Below, in pieces: positions 14,796 to 21,791 of a stretch of DNA of 30,599 nt (position 1 is the stretch's first letter; the number at the start of each line of letters is the position of its first letter). Source of the stretch: JAGYLJ01 sp964383545 (GTDB taxonomy: Bacteria; Patescibacteriota; Minisyncoccia; Phycocordibacterales; UBA12079). Location of the stretch: the NCBI GenBank assembly GCA_964383545.1, contig CAYLHD010000004.1:1-30599 (forward strand), written 5' to 3'. A program made the position numbers and the translations under genes. The notes below the pieces were generated by a model. The model was given only the letters and a program-made list of their open reading frames with translations. It was not told where the DNA came from and searched no databases.

Positions 14796-14858
14796 ATGGC
14801 CCTATCGTCTAATGGTTATTGGAATTTAAAACAAACTGCTTTGTTTTAAATCCGGTTC
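14796..14858 (+). repeat. Partial tRNA-Glu copy with a hairpin in place of the anticodon arm
   Basis: 14796-14818 is identical over 23 nt to 14981-15003. It spans 2 nt of 5' flank, the acceptor 5' strand and the D-arm up to the end of the D-loop. A perfect 12-bp hairpin follows (14824-14835 with 14840-14851, loop CTGC). After it comes ATCCGGTTC (14850-14858), resembling the start of the T-arm (ATCCGGGTTC). So the anticodon arm position is filled by an unrelated hairpin. Confidence 0.85.
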
Positions 14859-14974
14859 TGAGCTGACGAGGAAATTTCCGTTATTGAGCGAAGTAAGATA
14901 GGAAATAGGATAAGGCTTTGTAAAAGCTGATGTCTAGTATAAGATTAGATAAATATAGTTAATTTAAAACAGAA
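14859..14974 (+). other. Leader segment carrying GAGCGAAG
   Basis: It holds the palindrome GGAAATTTCC (14870-14879), GAGCGAAG (14886-14893) followed by a purine-rich stretch, and a GCTTT/AAAGC hairpin near 14913-14925. The GAGCGAAG plus purine-rich arrangement is also found in the tRNA-Ser leader. No gene is visible. Confidence 0.4.
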
Positions 14975-14982
14975 TATAATAT

Positions 14983-15054
14983 GGCCCTATCGTCTAATGG
15001 TTAGGACATCGGCTTTTCAAGCCGGCAATCCGGGTTCGATTCCCGGTAGGGTCA
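14983..15054 (+). tRNA. tRNA-Glu (anticodon UUC)
   Basis: The 72-nt gene has acceptor GGCCCTA/TAGGGTC (one G-T pair), D-stem GTC/GAC and anticodon stem TCGGC/GCCGG with loop TTTTCAA (anticodon TTC). The T-arm is CCGGG-TTCGATT-CCCGG and the discriminator is A. CCA is not encoded. It is intact and presumably functional, and lies inside a nest of partial copies of itself. Confidence 0.97.
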
Positions 15055-15100
15055 CAAATTAAAAACAGCTGAAAAAGCTGTTTTTAATTTGTGACCCTAC
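15046..15100 (+). terminator. 25-bp perfect palindrome starting in tRNA-Glu; terminator core
   Basis: Arms 15046-15070 and 15076-15100 are perfectly complementary around the 5-nt loop GAAAA. The inner part (AACAGCT/AGCTGTTTTT) is a normal intrinsic terminator ending near 15085. Unusually, complementarity continues through the U-tract and includes the tRNA acceptor 3' strand. Confidence 0.93.
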
Positions 15101-15137
15101 AGAAAGCAAATAATTTTGCTTTCGTCGGGAATCGAAC
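15091..15137 (-). repeat. Inverted tRNA-Glu 3' copy split by a hairpin
   Basis: GTGACCCTAC (15091-15100) and CGGGAATCGAAC (15126-15137) are the acceptor and T-arm of tRNA-Glu in reverse orientation. Between them lies a 25-nt insert (15101-15125) containing a perfect 9-bp hairpin (15102-15110 with 15115-15123). The insert falls essentially at the acceptor/T-stem junction. Confidence 0.88.
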
Positions 15138-15243
15138 GGCGGAGTATGTTGTGACTGAAAGGAACAACAACGAGCCGTGTCCCGCGGCACTTAACGAATA
15201 AGGAGCTTGTGACGAAATGAGTTTAGTGACCGTCAGGACGAGA
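15138..15243 (+). other. Less AT-rich structured core at the tRNA-Glu locus
   Basis: The stretch is richer in G and C than its surroundings and carries consecutive short hairpins: GTTGT/ACAAC, GCCG-TGTCCCG-CGGC (a 7-nt loop) and CGTC/GACG. No protein frame or known RNA family is recognised. It corresponds in position to 14258-14345 at tRNA-Ser. Confidence 0.45.
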
Positions 15244-15257
15244 CCGGTAGGGTCACA
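15244..15257 (+). repeat. Direct copy of the tRNA-Glu 3' end
   Basis: CCGGTAGGGTCACA is identical to the tRNA-Glu 3' end (15044-15057), covering the T-stem 3' strand, acceptor 3' strand, discriminator and 3 nt beyond. It closes the nested unit, and tRNA-Val follows about 95 nt later. Confidence 0.85.
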
Positions 15258-15352
15258 TGTATAAAATATAATAGCTTTAGATCTTTAGAGTTATACAAAC
15301 CTATAATTGTCTGGAATTAAGAAATTAAATTGTTTATAATAGTCTATGTAAG

Positions 15353-15426
15353 GGGCGGTTAGCTCAGCTGGTTAGAGCGCTTCATTGACGTTGAAGAGGT
15401 CACAGATTCGAATTCTGTATCGCCCA
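15353..15426 (+). tRNA. tRNA-Val (anticodon GAC)
   Basis: The 74-nt gene has acceptor GGGCGGT/ATCGCCC (one G-T pair), D-stem GCTC/GAGC and anticodon stem CTTCA/TGAAG with loop TTGACGT (anticodon GAC). The T-arm is ACAGA-TTCGAAT-TCTGT and the discriminator is A. CCA is not encoded. TATAAT at 15335-15340 lies 12 nt upstream. No partial copies flank it, unlike the other two tRNAs. Confidence 0.97.
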
Positions 15427-15430
15427 CAGA

Positions 15431-15459
15431 TTTGCATGGTTTTAGTGATAGAGTATAAT
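15431..15459 (+). promoter_or_regulatory. Promoter of the DUF389 gene
   Basis: TTTGCA (15431-15436), a 17-nt spacer and TATAAT (15454-15459) lie just after tRNA-Val. The ATG at 15470 follows the -10 by 10 nt, so the mRNA would be nearly leaderless. Confidence 0.65.
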
Positions 15460-15469
15460 ATATATTTAT

Positions 15470-16195
15470 ATGAGATTATTTATATTTAATGGTGTTGAAG
15501 AAGCAGATAAAGCTTCTGCGGTTAAGAAATTAATTACTCAAAGTACTCCGAGTCAAGATTTCTTTTTTATGATGGCTCTTTCAATTTTGATGGCTGTCTT
15601 TGGTATTTTATTGGAAAGTGTTGCTGTCATAATAGGAAGTATGTTAATCGCCCCCTTACTTTCGTCTGTTTTAAGTTTATCTTTAGGAATTACAATGGCT
15701 GATTCTAAATTAATACGAAGATCTTTCCAGACAATTTTAAAGTCTTTGATTCTTGGTGTTGCTGTTTCAACGGTGGCAACTCTTATTTTTGGTGCAAAGG
15801 ATATACCAGAATTTTTTATCGTAAGTTCTGATCCTTCGTTACTAGCTGTAGCTGTAGCTATTGTAGCTGGCTTTGCTGCAACTTTTGCTTTAGTTAAACC
15901 TAAGTTGAATGAAACTTTACCTGGAGTGGCTATTGCTGTAGCTTTGATTCCACCTATCGCTTTTATCGGAATTGGTTTGGCAGAGATGAGTTGGTCGATG
16001 ATGACTAATGCTCTTATTTTGTTAGGTCTGAATATTGCTGGAATTATTTTTGCTGGGATGATTACTTTTTCTTTAATGAATTTTTATACAAAAAAGAAGG
16101 TTGCAGAAATAACTGTTATTAAGGAAGATAAGAAACTAGAAGAAGAAGAACCAAAAGAAAAATCAACTGAAGATGAACAAGCTAGTTCTATTTAA
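15470..16195 (+). CDS. DUF389 (TIGR00341-like) membrane protein
   Basis: The signature GILLESVAVIIGSMLIAPLLSSVLS followed by SLGITMADSKLIRRS identifies DUF389, a family of bacterial inner-membrane proteins without an established function. There are about six membrane segments, including one ending FATFALVKP and one with GVAIAVALIPPIAFIGIGLAE. At 241 aa it is the short form without the N-terminal soluble domain of longer members. The C-terminal 35 residues are a highly charged Lys/Glu tail, probably cytoplasmic. It is a single gene convergent with trxB, ending 7 nt from it. Confidence 0.88.
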   Translation: MRLFIFNGVEEADKASAVKKLITQSTPSQDFFFMMALSILMAVFGILLESVAVIIGSMLIAPLLSSVLSLSLGITMADSKLIRRSFQTILKSLILGVAVSTVATLIFGAKDIPEFFIVSSDPSLLAVAVAIVAGFAATFALVKPKLNETLPGVAIAVALIPPIAFIGIGLAEMSWSMMTNALILLGLNIAGIIFAGMITFSLMNFYTKKKVAEITVIKEDKKLEEEEPKEKSTEDEQASSI

Positions 16196-16202
16196 ATTTT
16201 AG

Positions 16203-17117
16203 TTAATTTTTAAGCCAAGAATAGATATTTTCAAGGGCTTTAATAGCGTCGCCAACAGCGATGCCATTTTGGTGATACAGTCCATGGGTACAGTCTCCTG
16301 CGGCCCAAATTCCTTCTACAGAAGTTCTATGTGTTAAAGTATCTATAAGGATAGCTTTGTGGTCATTTTTATCTATAAAGTCAATAAATTGAGTGGTTGG
16401 TGTTGATCCAATTTCTACGAAAACACCTTTAGCAGGAATTTCTATTTCTTTTTTGTTTTCGGTATTTTTATAAATAACAGATTTGATAAAATTATTTCCT
16501 TTAATTTCTGTTATTTGAGCGTTAAGAACAAGATCAAGATTTTCAATATTAGACATTTTTTGAATAGTGGTTTCATCAGCTTTAAATTTGGCAGAACGAT
16601 TTAAAAGGGTTACACTTTTCGTGTATGCTAAGAGTTGAGAAGCTGATTCAAAAGCTGAGTTTCCACCCCCAACTACTATTACATCTTTGTTTGTAAAAAG
16701 AGGACCATCACAGGTGGCACAATAAACTAGACCTTTTCCTTCGAATTTTTCTGCGTCTAAACAATTTAATTTTTTTCTAGAACTACCTGTTGCAATTAAA
16801 ACAGCTTTAGCTGAGTAAGTTTGTAAATTAGTAGTTATTTTAAACAATTTATCTTCCTGCTGTTCAATTTTTTCAACTTTTTCTTTCTTGATGTCAACTA
16901 TATCTTGGGAATAGGCTCGAAGATGATTTTCAAGATTTTCTGCTAATTCTTGACCAGAAAGAGTTATAGTTCCTATCCAATTTTCTATTTTAGATGAACT
17001 AGAACTTTGTCCTCCAAAGCTTTCAGCAAAAAGAATAGATTTTATTTTTTTTCTGGAAGCATAAATACCAGTTGTTACTCCAGCAGGGCCACCTCCTATA
17101 ATAGCTAACTCATACAT
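16203..17117 (-). CDS. trxB: Thioredoxin reductase
   Basis: The 304-aa flavoprotein reduces thioredoxin with NADPH. The FAD-binding GGGPAG (residues 8-13), the redox-active CATC (C133-C136), the NADPH-binding VVGGGNSAFESA (about 147-158) and the C-terminal FAD motif AAGDC are in the order expected for low-molecular-weight TrxB. The length is normal. In the NADPH site, where HRR is usually seen, this protein has LLNRSAKFKAD, so cofactor preference could differ. It starts 5 nt after ftsZ ends, so it is likely cotranscribed with it. No thioredoxin gene is in the window. Confidence 0.94.
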   Translation of the reverse strand: MYELAIIGGGPAGVTTGIYASRKKIKSILFAESFGGQSSSSSKIENWIGTITLSGQELAENLENHLRAYSQDIVDIKKEKVEKIEQQEDKLFKITTNLQTYSAKAVLIATGSSRKKLNCLDAEKFEGKGLVYCATCDGPLFTNKDVIVVGGGNSAFESASQLLAYTKSVTLLNRSAKFKADETTIQKMSNIENLDLVLNAQITEIKGNNFIKSVIYKNTENKKEIEIPAKGVFVEIGSTPTTQFIDFIDKNDHKAILIDTLTHRTSVEGIWAAGDCTHGLYHQNGIAVGDAIKALENIYSWLKN

Positions 17118-17122
17118 AAGAT

Positions 17123-18325
17123 TTATTTTTTATTTCTTTTTAAGAAAGAAGGGATAGCGTCCCATGAATCTTCTTCATCATCTTCTGGAATTATTATTTC
17201 AGCCTCTTTTGGTTTAAATTCTTTGTCTTTATTTTCTTTTTTCTCATCTTCCTCTTTTTCTTCTTTTTTATTATTTGAACCTCCAAAGATACCTCCTTTA
17301 TTTTCTTTTTTAGGTTCTTCTAACTCTTCTTTAATTGTTTTTTGGAAAAATCCGCCACCGTTTTTTTCTTGATCTTTAAAACCCGTAGCAATTACTGTTA
17401 CTTTAATTTCATCTTTCTTTAACTTATCTGTTCTGGATGTTCCAAAGATAACTTTAGCATCAGGATCAATGGATTCTGTTACGATTTTAGCAGCGTCTTG
17501 AATTTCACTGATTGTTAAATCATCTCCACCGGCCACTGAAAGAAGTACTCCTTTAGCTCCTGATATTGATATATCCAAAAGAGGTGAATTAATTGCACTT
17601 TTAGCTGCTTCCTCAGCTCTTTTTTCTCCAGTTGCTTTACCTATTCCCATAAGAGCTGGTCCAGCGTTACCCATAACAGCTAAAATATCAGCAAAGTCAA
17701 CATTGATTCTACCTGGAATTGTGATTAAGTCTGAAATACCTTCTACGGCTTCTTTTAGTATTTTATCGCTCATAGCAAAGGCATTTTCCATGGTGGTACC
17801 TTCTGGTGCAACATTTAGAATACGATCATTGGGAATAACGATAATAGCATCAACTTCTTGTTTAAGTTTTTCTAAACCAACTTTAGCTATCTCAGTTCTT
17901 TTAGCTCCTTCAAATGAAAAAGGTTTTGTTACGATAGCTACTGTTAATATACCAAGGTCTTTTGCAATTTTAGCAACAATTGGTCCAGCTCCTGTACCTG
18001 TTCCACCGCCAAATCCAGCTGTTATGAAAACCATATTAGAACCTTTTAAAATATCTTGAATTTCTTCAGCAGTTTCTTCAGCAGCTCTTTTTCCTAAATC
18101 AGGATCCATGCCAGCTCCTAAACCATTAGTTAAATTTTTACCAATATGAATTTTCTTTTTTGCTAGGGAATGATGTAAATCTTGAGCATCGGTATTTATT
18201 ACAACAAATTCGACTCCTTGAACTTTGGATTTAATCATATAGTTGGTAGCATTTTTACCTGCTCCTCCAACTCCGATTATTTTAATTCTAGCGAATGCCT
18301 CAACGGCTGTATTAATTTTTGGCAT
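17123..18325 (-). CDS. ftsZ: Cell division protein FtsZ
   Basis: This tubulin-like GTPase forms the Z ring. The nucleotide-binding GVGGAGKNATNYM (18-30), the tubulin signature GGGTGTGAGP (106-115) and the synergy loop NVDFADI are intact. After the globular domain (to about residue 320) is an acidic/Lys-rich disordered linker. The C-terminal peptide WDAIPSFLKR matches the conserved tail that binds FtsA. The length (400 aa) is normal. It follows ftsA with a 217-nt gap and precedes trxB. No Shine-Dalgarno lies before the ATG. Confidence 0.98.
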   Translation of the reverse strand: MPKINTAVEAFARIKIIGVGGAGKNATNYMIKSKVQGVEFVVINTDAQDLHHSLAKKKIHIGKNLTNGLGAGMDPDLGKRAAEETAEEIQDILKGSNMVFITAGFGGGTGTGAGPIVAKIAKDLGILTVAIVTKPFSFEGAKRTEIAKVGLEKLKQEVDAIIVIPNDRILNVAPEGTTMENAFAMSDKILKEAVEGISDLITIPGRINVDFADILAVMGNAGPALMGIGKATGEKRAEEAAKSAINSPLLDISISGAKGVLLSVAGGDDLTISEIQDAAKIVTESIDPDAKVIFGTSRTDKLKKDEIKVTVIATGFKDQEKNGGGFFQKTIKEELEEPKKENKGGIFGGSNNKKEEKEEDEKKENKDKEFKPKEAEIIIPEDDEEDSWDAIPSFLKRNKK

Positions 18326-18542
18326 ATTGATTTCTTTTGTTTAACCTGTTAAATAAAATTTAATTTTCTTTTTGTTGGGTATTTCTTATTAATAATGTAA
18401 TTTGTTTATTTTCTGTCATTAATTTCTGTTAAATTTTAATATTATCTCCTTGAGAAATAATGTTATTTAATCGGGTAATTGATAATGTTTTTTGACTAAA
18501 AACGATTATCTTGTAGTTTCTATACTATCAGAAAAAGTGAAA
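18326..18542 (-). other. ftsA-ftsZ intergenic region
   Basis: This AT-rich 217-nt stretch may hold an ftsZ promoter. AAGGAG followed by an AT-rich tract occurs mid-region on the minus strand without a start codon. A TAGTTTC/GAAACTA inverted repeat spans the end of ftsA. Nothing is certain. Confidence 0.3.
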
Positions 18543-19715
18543 CTATACAAAGAATTGTTTGACCCATTTTTTTACCTTATTTTTAATATTTTTTGCTATA
18601 TCTATCGCGGAAAGAGGCTTCTCTGCTAAGTTTGAACCAGCAAAACAAAGGCCGCAAGCTATTGCCCAGGTGGAATCTTGAATCTTATCTTGATTAGAAT
18701 TTAAAAAATATAAATTAGCGTTTTTAACCGGTAGTTTTAGATAAGCTTTAGCTAAATCTTTTATGGTGGTTATACCAGAACCGCCTCCCGAAATTATAAT
18801 ACCAGCTGGAAGAAGTTCGTTTCTATTTATTTTAATTAGGTGATTTTCTATTAACTTAAAGATATTTTCAAGACGTTTAGTAATAATATCATCTAACTCT
18901 CTTCGAGAATAAACTGTTGATGTCATAACACCATGTTTAATTTTTTCTGCCTCTTCTAACTCAACTTGAAAGCCCAAAGCTATATCATGGGTGATATCTG
19001 TTGAACCAGTTGGGAAAACTTCTAATGAAATAGGAAGATTGTTTTCGAAAACTACTAAAGAGATGGTCTCAGCTCCTATATCAGCTAACACACATCCAGC
19101 AATTCTTTGAGATTTAGTGAGAGTAATGCAACTACTAGCAATGGGGGAAGCTACCACGTCACCTTCTACTTCAATTTGAGCATCTTCTACGGCTTGAATT
19201 AAATTGTCATGGTGTTGTTCCAAGCAAATAATTAGGAGAGATTCTACTTTTAGCTTTTCACCTTTCATTCCTATGGGGTCACCTAGAACATCTCTGTTAT
19301 CTATTTTAAAATCAAAAGTAACCGTGTGAATAATTTTTTTATTTAAGAGCGGTGCTTTTTCTTTACTTTTTTCAATTGCGTTATCAATGTCTAGTTTTGT
19401 TATTTCAGAATCAGCTCGAGTAATTATAGTTGTTCCTTTAACTCTAATTCCTTCTAAACTTTCACCTCCAATTGAAATAACTGCTTTTTTTACTTTTACC
19501 TTAGCATTATTTTCAGCTTGTTTAACTGCTTGAATAATACTATTAGTAACATCTCCTTTGTTTATTATGTAACCATGTCTGAGGCCTTTAGAACGAGATA
19601 AACCCCTTCCAATAATACGTGGAATAACTTTATCTTTATTTTTAACCAACTCTGTAATAACCACCTTTATCTGGTACGTGCCTACATCTATTCCTGTTAT
19701 AATTTTTCTCGTCAC
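18543..19715 (-). CDS. ftsA: Cell division protein FtsA
   Basis: This actin-fold ATPase tethers FtsZ to the membrane. The N-terminal phosphate-1 loop is GIDVGTYQIKVVI. The SHS2 (1C) domain follows (about residues 85-165, around FDFKIDNRDVLGDPIGM). Phosphate-2 is ADIGAETISLVVF and the adenosine motif is GIIISGGGSGI. The C-terminal helix KNKVKKWVKQFFV is amphipathic and basic, the membrane-targeting sequence. The length of 390 aa is slightly short. Gene order ybeY-ftsA-ftsZ-trxB on one strand suggests coupled expression of division genes. Confidence 0.96.
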   Translation of the reverse strand: MTRKIITGIDVGTYQIKVVITELVKNKDKVIPRIIGRGLSRSKGLRHGYIINKGDVTNSIIQAVKQAENNAKVKVKKAVISIGGESLEGIRVKGTTIITRADSEITKLDIDNAIEKSKEKAPLLNKKIIHTVTFDFKIDNRDVLGDPIGMKGEKLKVESLLIICLEQHHDNLIQAVEDAQIEVEGDVVASPIASSCITLTKSQRIAGCVLADIGAETISLVVFENNLPISLEVFPTGSTDITHDIALGFQVELEEAEKIKHGVMTSTVYSRRELDDIITKRLENIFKLIENHLIKINRNELLPAGIIISGGGSGITTIKDLAKAYLKLPVKNANLYFLNSNQDKIQDSTWAIACGLCFAGSNLAEKPLSAIDIAKNIKNKVKKWVKQFFV

Positions 19716-19757
19716 AATGATAAATTAATTTAAAGTTTTTAAAATTAAAAGTTTACA

Positions 19758-19812
19758 AAGGAAGAATATCCCTTTGCAGGGAATCATCCGTTAGGATGAC
19801 AATTTTTTAAAA
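19758..19812 (+). other. Two adjacent hairpins between ybeY and ftsA
   Basis: TCCCT-TTGC-AGGGA and TCATCC-GTTA-GGATGA stand side by side, and the second is followed on the plus strand by CAATTTTTT. The U-tract fits plus-strand termination, yet no plus-strand gene is present. On the minus strand they would form the ftsA leader. Confidence 0.4.
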
Positions 19813-19838
19813 TTAAAATACTAAAAAAATATAGACAA

Positions 19839-20222
19839 TTAAAGATTGAATTTATTTCTTACTTTTTTTTCTTCCTCTTCCATTTTACTACTATGTTCGT
19901 AACCTTTCAAATGGAGTAAACCGTGGATAAACAAAAAACCTACAAAATCGTTATACTTTCTTTCAAAACGAAGGGATTGTTTTTTCGAGAGAGGTAAGTT
20001 TATGAAAATTTCTCCGGCAGTTTTTGATAGAGGAAAAGTTAAAATATTTGTTGGTTTGTCAATTTTTTTGTGTTGTTTGTTTAATTTACGTGATAGGTCA
20101 TTACCAATTAAAACTAAGCTCAGCTCGTAATTTTTGCCTAACACAAATTCTTTTATTAATTTAAATTTTATTGGGGGATTTTTCTTTCTGGTAGTATTTT
20201 TTATGTCCATCATATCCATCAA
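19839..20222 (-). CDS. ybeY: Endoribonuclease YbeY (rRNA maturation factor)
   Basis: YbeY is a zinc-dependent endoribonuclease acting in 16S rRNA 3' maturation and ribosome quality control. The metal-binding motif is complete: HGLLHLKGYEH (H100, H104, H110). The upstream KPTNILTFPLS and GEIFINLP also match. At 127 aa it is shorter than the usual 140-160, with a brief N-terminus. The start region has several Met codons (MMDMMD), so the exact start is uncertain. A terminator separates it from rpsU, so it probably has its own promoter. Confidence 0.93.
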   Translation of the reverse strand: MMDMMDIKNTTRKKNPPIKFKLIKEFVLGKNYELSLVLIGNDLSRKLNKQHKKIDKPTNILTFPLSKTAGEIFINLPLSKKQSLRFERKYNDFVGFLFIHGLLHLKGYEHSSKMEEEEKKVRNKFNL

Positions 20223-20246
20223 TTAAAACATAAAAACGGTGAAATA

Positions 20247-20280
20247 AAAAGAGACGAGCCTGCGTGGCTCGTCTCTTTTT
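20247..20280 (-). terminator. rpsU terminator (bidirectional)
   Basis: 14-bp arms, AAAAGAGACGAGCC (20247-20260) and its complement (20266-20279), enclose a 5-nt loop. The T run follows in either direction. It terminates rpsU on the minus strand before ybeY. Confidence 0.92.
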
Positions 20281-20285
20281 ATTTT

Positions 20286-20522
20286 TTATCTTAATCTATT
20301 TTCTGCTAACTTACCTAGTTTTATGAGTTTCTTGATTTCTTCTCTTTTTTCGATTTTCTTTAAAGTTTCTTTCTTTTTTATATATTTCGAAGTAGGTTTA
20401 TTACTATATCGAATAGAACGAACCCTTGGAAGAATCCCAGCATTACGTATTCTTTTAGTAAAACGACGAATAATACTCATGTCGTTTTCGTTATTTTTCT
20501 TAGTTACTTCTGCATTTATCAT
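20286..20522 (-). CDS. rpsU: Ribosomal protein bS21
   Basis: The 78-aa Lys/Arg-rich protein matches bS21. A short N-terminal strand leads to the core SIIRRFTKRIRNAGILPRVR, then the conserved YSNKPTSKYIKKK and a long basic helix. bS21 sits on the 30S platform near the anti-Shine-Dalgarno. The gene has a strong terminator just after its stop and follows the HisRS-like gene by about 48 nt. The N-terminal extension (MINAEVTKKNNEND) is longer than in Escherichia coli. Confidence 0.9.
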   Translation of the reverse strand: MINAEVTKKNNENDMSIIRRFTKRIRNAGILPRVRSIRYSNKPTSKYIKKKETLKKIEKREEIKKLIKLGKLAENRLR

Positions 20523-20570
20523 AGCAATAAAGTATCACTTTTTACCAAAAAAAGCAATATTTTTAACTTT

Positions 20571-21698
20571 TTATTTTAATTGTTGTAAATAGGGAAGAAG
20601 ACAAGCTGTTGGTATCGTTTCTTGGCAAGCTTTTCTGAAATCTTTTATTATAACGGTATCCTCATCAGCTTCTTTTTGACCCATAATAATTGCATAAGGA
20701 ACATCAGAGTGTTTAGCTACTTCAATTTGCTCAGTCAATCTATCCATATAGAGGCTTTGTTGAATAATCAGATTTGATTGACGAAGCAATTCTATAATTG
20801 ACAAACTTCTTAATTTTGCTTTTGGACCAAATTGGATAAAATAAAATTTAGGTTTATTACAACAACAGGCTGGTACCTTTTTTGTTTTTACTTTTTTTAT
20901 TTCAATAGAGATACCCACGGCTGAAGAAATCTTTTTTCTAGTTATTCTTTCTGCTAAATCATCGTAACGACCTCCTTTTCCAAGTAAAACTTCTTCATCT
21001 TCGTCGGTGCAATTACTTTTTATTTCGAAAATAATTTTTGAGAATAAATCATCGTGGCTAATAAGGGAATTATTAATACGATAGGTAATATTTGTTGATT
21101 CAAGATGTTCTAGAACTTCTTTTAAATGTTTTTGACTCTTTTCAGATAAAAAGTAAATTGATTTAGGAGCGTTAGCTCTAAGCTGTTTACATTCTTTGTG
21201 ATTACAGGTAAGCAAATTTAAAATATCTCCTGTTTTTTCAAAGTCTCTACATTTAGGATGCAATTGGTCAATATTTTCTTTGTAATAATTAGTTAATTCT
21301 TCTTTAAACAAAGTAAATGATTCTTTATCACCAACACTATTAATGTCTACAGAGACGTCATTAAAACCTTCTTCTTTTAAAGCTGTAACAGCTGTTTGAA
21401 TAACTATGGCTTCAGCAATACTGTTTTCTACTCCCATAATGTCAAAGCTAAAATTATTTAGTTTCGGTGTATTTTTTTTAGAGATTCTATTATTTCTTAA
21501 AATAGCTCGATTATTATAAACCATCGAGACAAGACTATCTTCTTCTTTTCTTTTTTTAGCTAAATATGATTTTAGTACTGTTATTTTTTCTTCAGGACGA
21601 AAAGAAGGAATTCCGTTTATATGGACGGGAGGAATTTTTGTTGTTTTGAAACCATAGTGTGTTGCAATCTTGTCTACCCTGTTGATTTTTTTAAGCAT
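20571..21698 (-). CDS. HisRS-like protein without catalytic motifs
   Basis: The 375-aa protein aligns with class II histidyl-tRNA synthetase. FSFDIMGVENSIAEA matches the motif 2-distal region. HPKCRDFEKTGDILNLLTC with CKQLRANAP matches the HisRS insertion, GKGGRYDDL (240-248) the conserved GGRYDxL, and the final domain (about 283-375) the HGTP anticodon-binding fold. Key parts are missing. The RGLDYY catalytic motif reads SHDDLF (214-219). The motif 2 FRxE region is absent from a shortened N-terminus. The motif 3 arginine region reads SAVGISIE (259-266). It is therefore probably not an aminoacylating enzyme. It may be regulatory (HisZ/GCN2-like) or bind tRNA. It lies between lepB and rpsU. 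Confidence 0.75.
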   Translation of the reverse strand: MLKKINRVDKIATHYGFKTTKIPPVHINGIPSFRPEEKITVLKSYLAKKRKEEDSLVSMVYNNRAILRNNRISKKNTPKLNNFSFDIMGVENSIAEAIVIQTAVTALKEEGFNDVSVDINSVGDKESFTLFKEELTNYYKENIDQLHPKCRDFEKTGDILNLLTCNHKECKQLRANAPKSIYFLSEKSQKHLKEVLEHLESTNITYRINNSLISHDDLFSKIIFEIKSNCTDEDEEVLLGKGGRYDDLAERITRKKISSAVGISIEIKKVKTKKVPACCCNKPKFYFIQFGPKAKLRSLSIIELLRQSNLIIQQSLYMDRLTEQIEVAKHSDVPYAIIMGQKEADEDTVIIKDFRKACQETIPTACLLPYLQQLK

Positions 21699-21791
21699 AA
21701 AAATTTAGTTAGAGCTCATAATTTCAAGTAAAGATTTGTAAGAACATGTTTTTATGTAAAGTCAAAAACTGAAAAATTAATAAACTATTTT

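Noticed and set aside
14796..14870. Second tRNA-Glu gene
   Set aside because: Only the acceptor 5' strand and D-arm match. The anticodon arm is replaced by a hairpin and there is no 3' acceptor strand within reach, so it is not a functional tRNA.
15138..15243. Known RNA such as RNase P RNA, tmRNA or SRP RNA
   Set aside because: It is too short and lacks their conserved sequence blocks.
14796..15257. Group I intron in a tRNA gene
   Set aside because: A complete tRNA lies inside, no group I core elements are recognised, and the outer halves do not meet at an anticodon loop.
14238..15257. Classical integrated island with attL and attR at tRNAs
   Set aside because: The units are only about 400-460 bp long and contain no integrase or other gene. 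5' copies and inverted 3' copies are also not expected from simple site-specific integration.
17703..18059. 118-aa plus-strand open frame inside ftsZ
   Set aside because: It is the antisense shadow of the FtsZ GTPase domain, with low-complexity content and no upstream signals.
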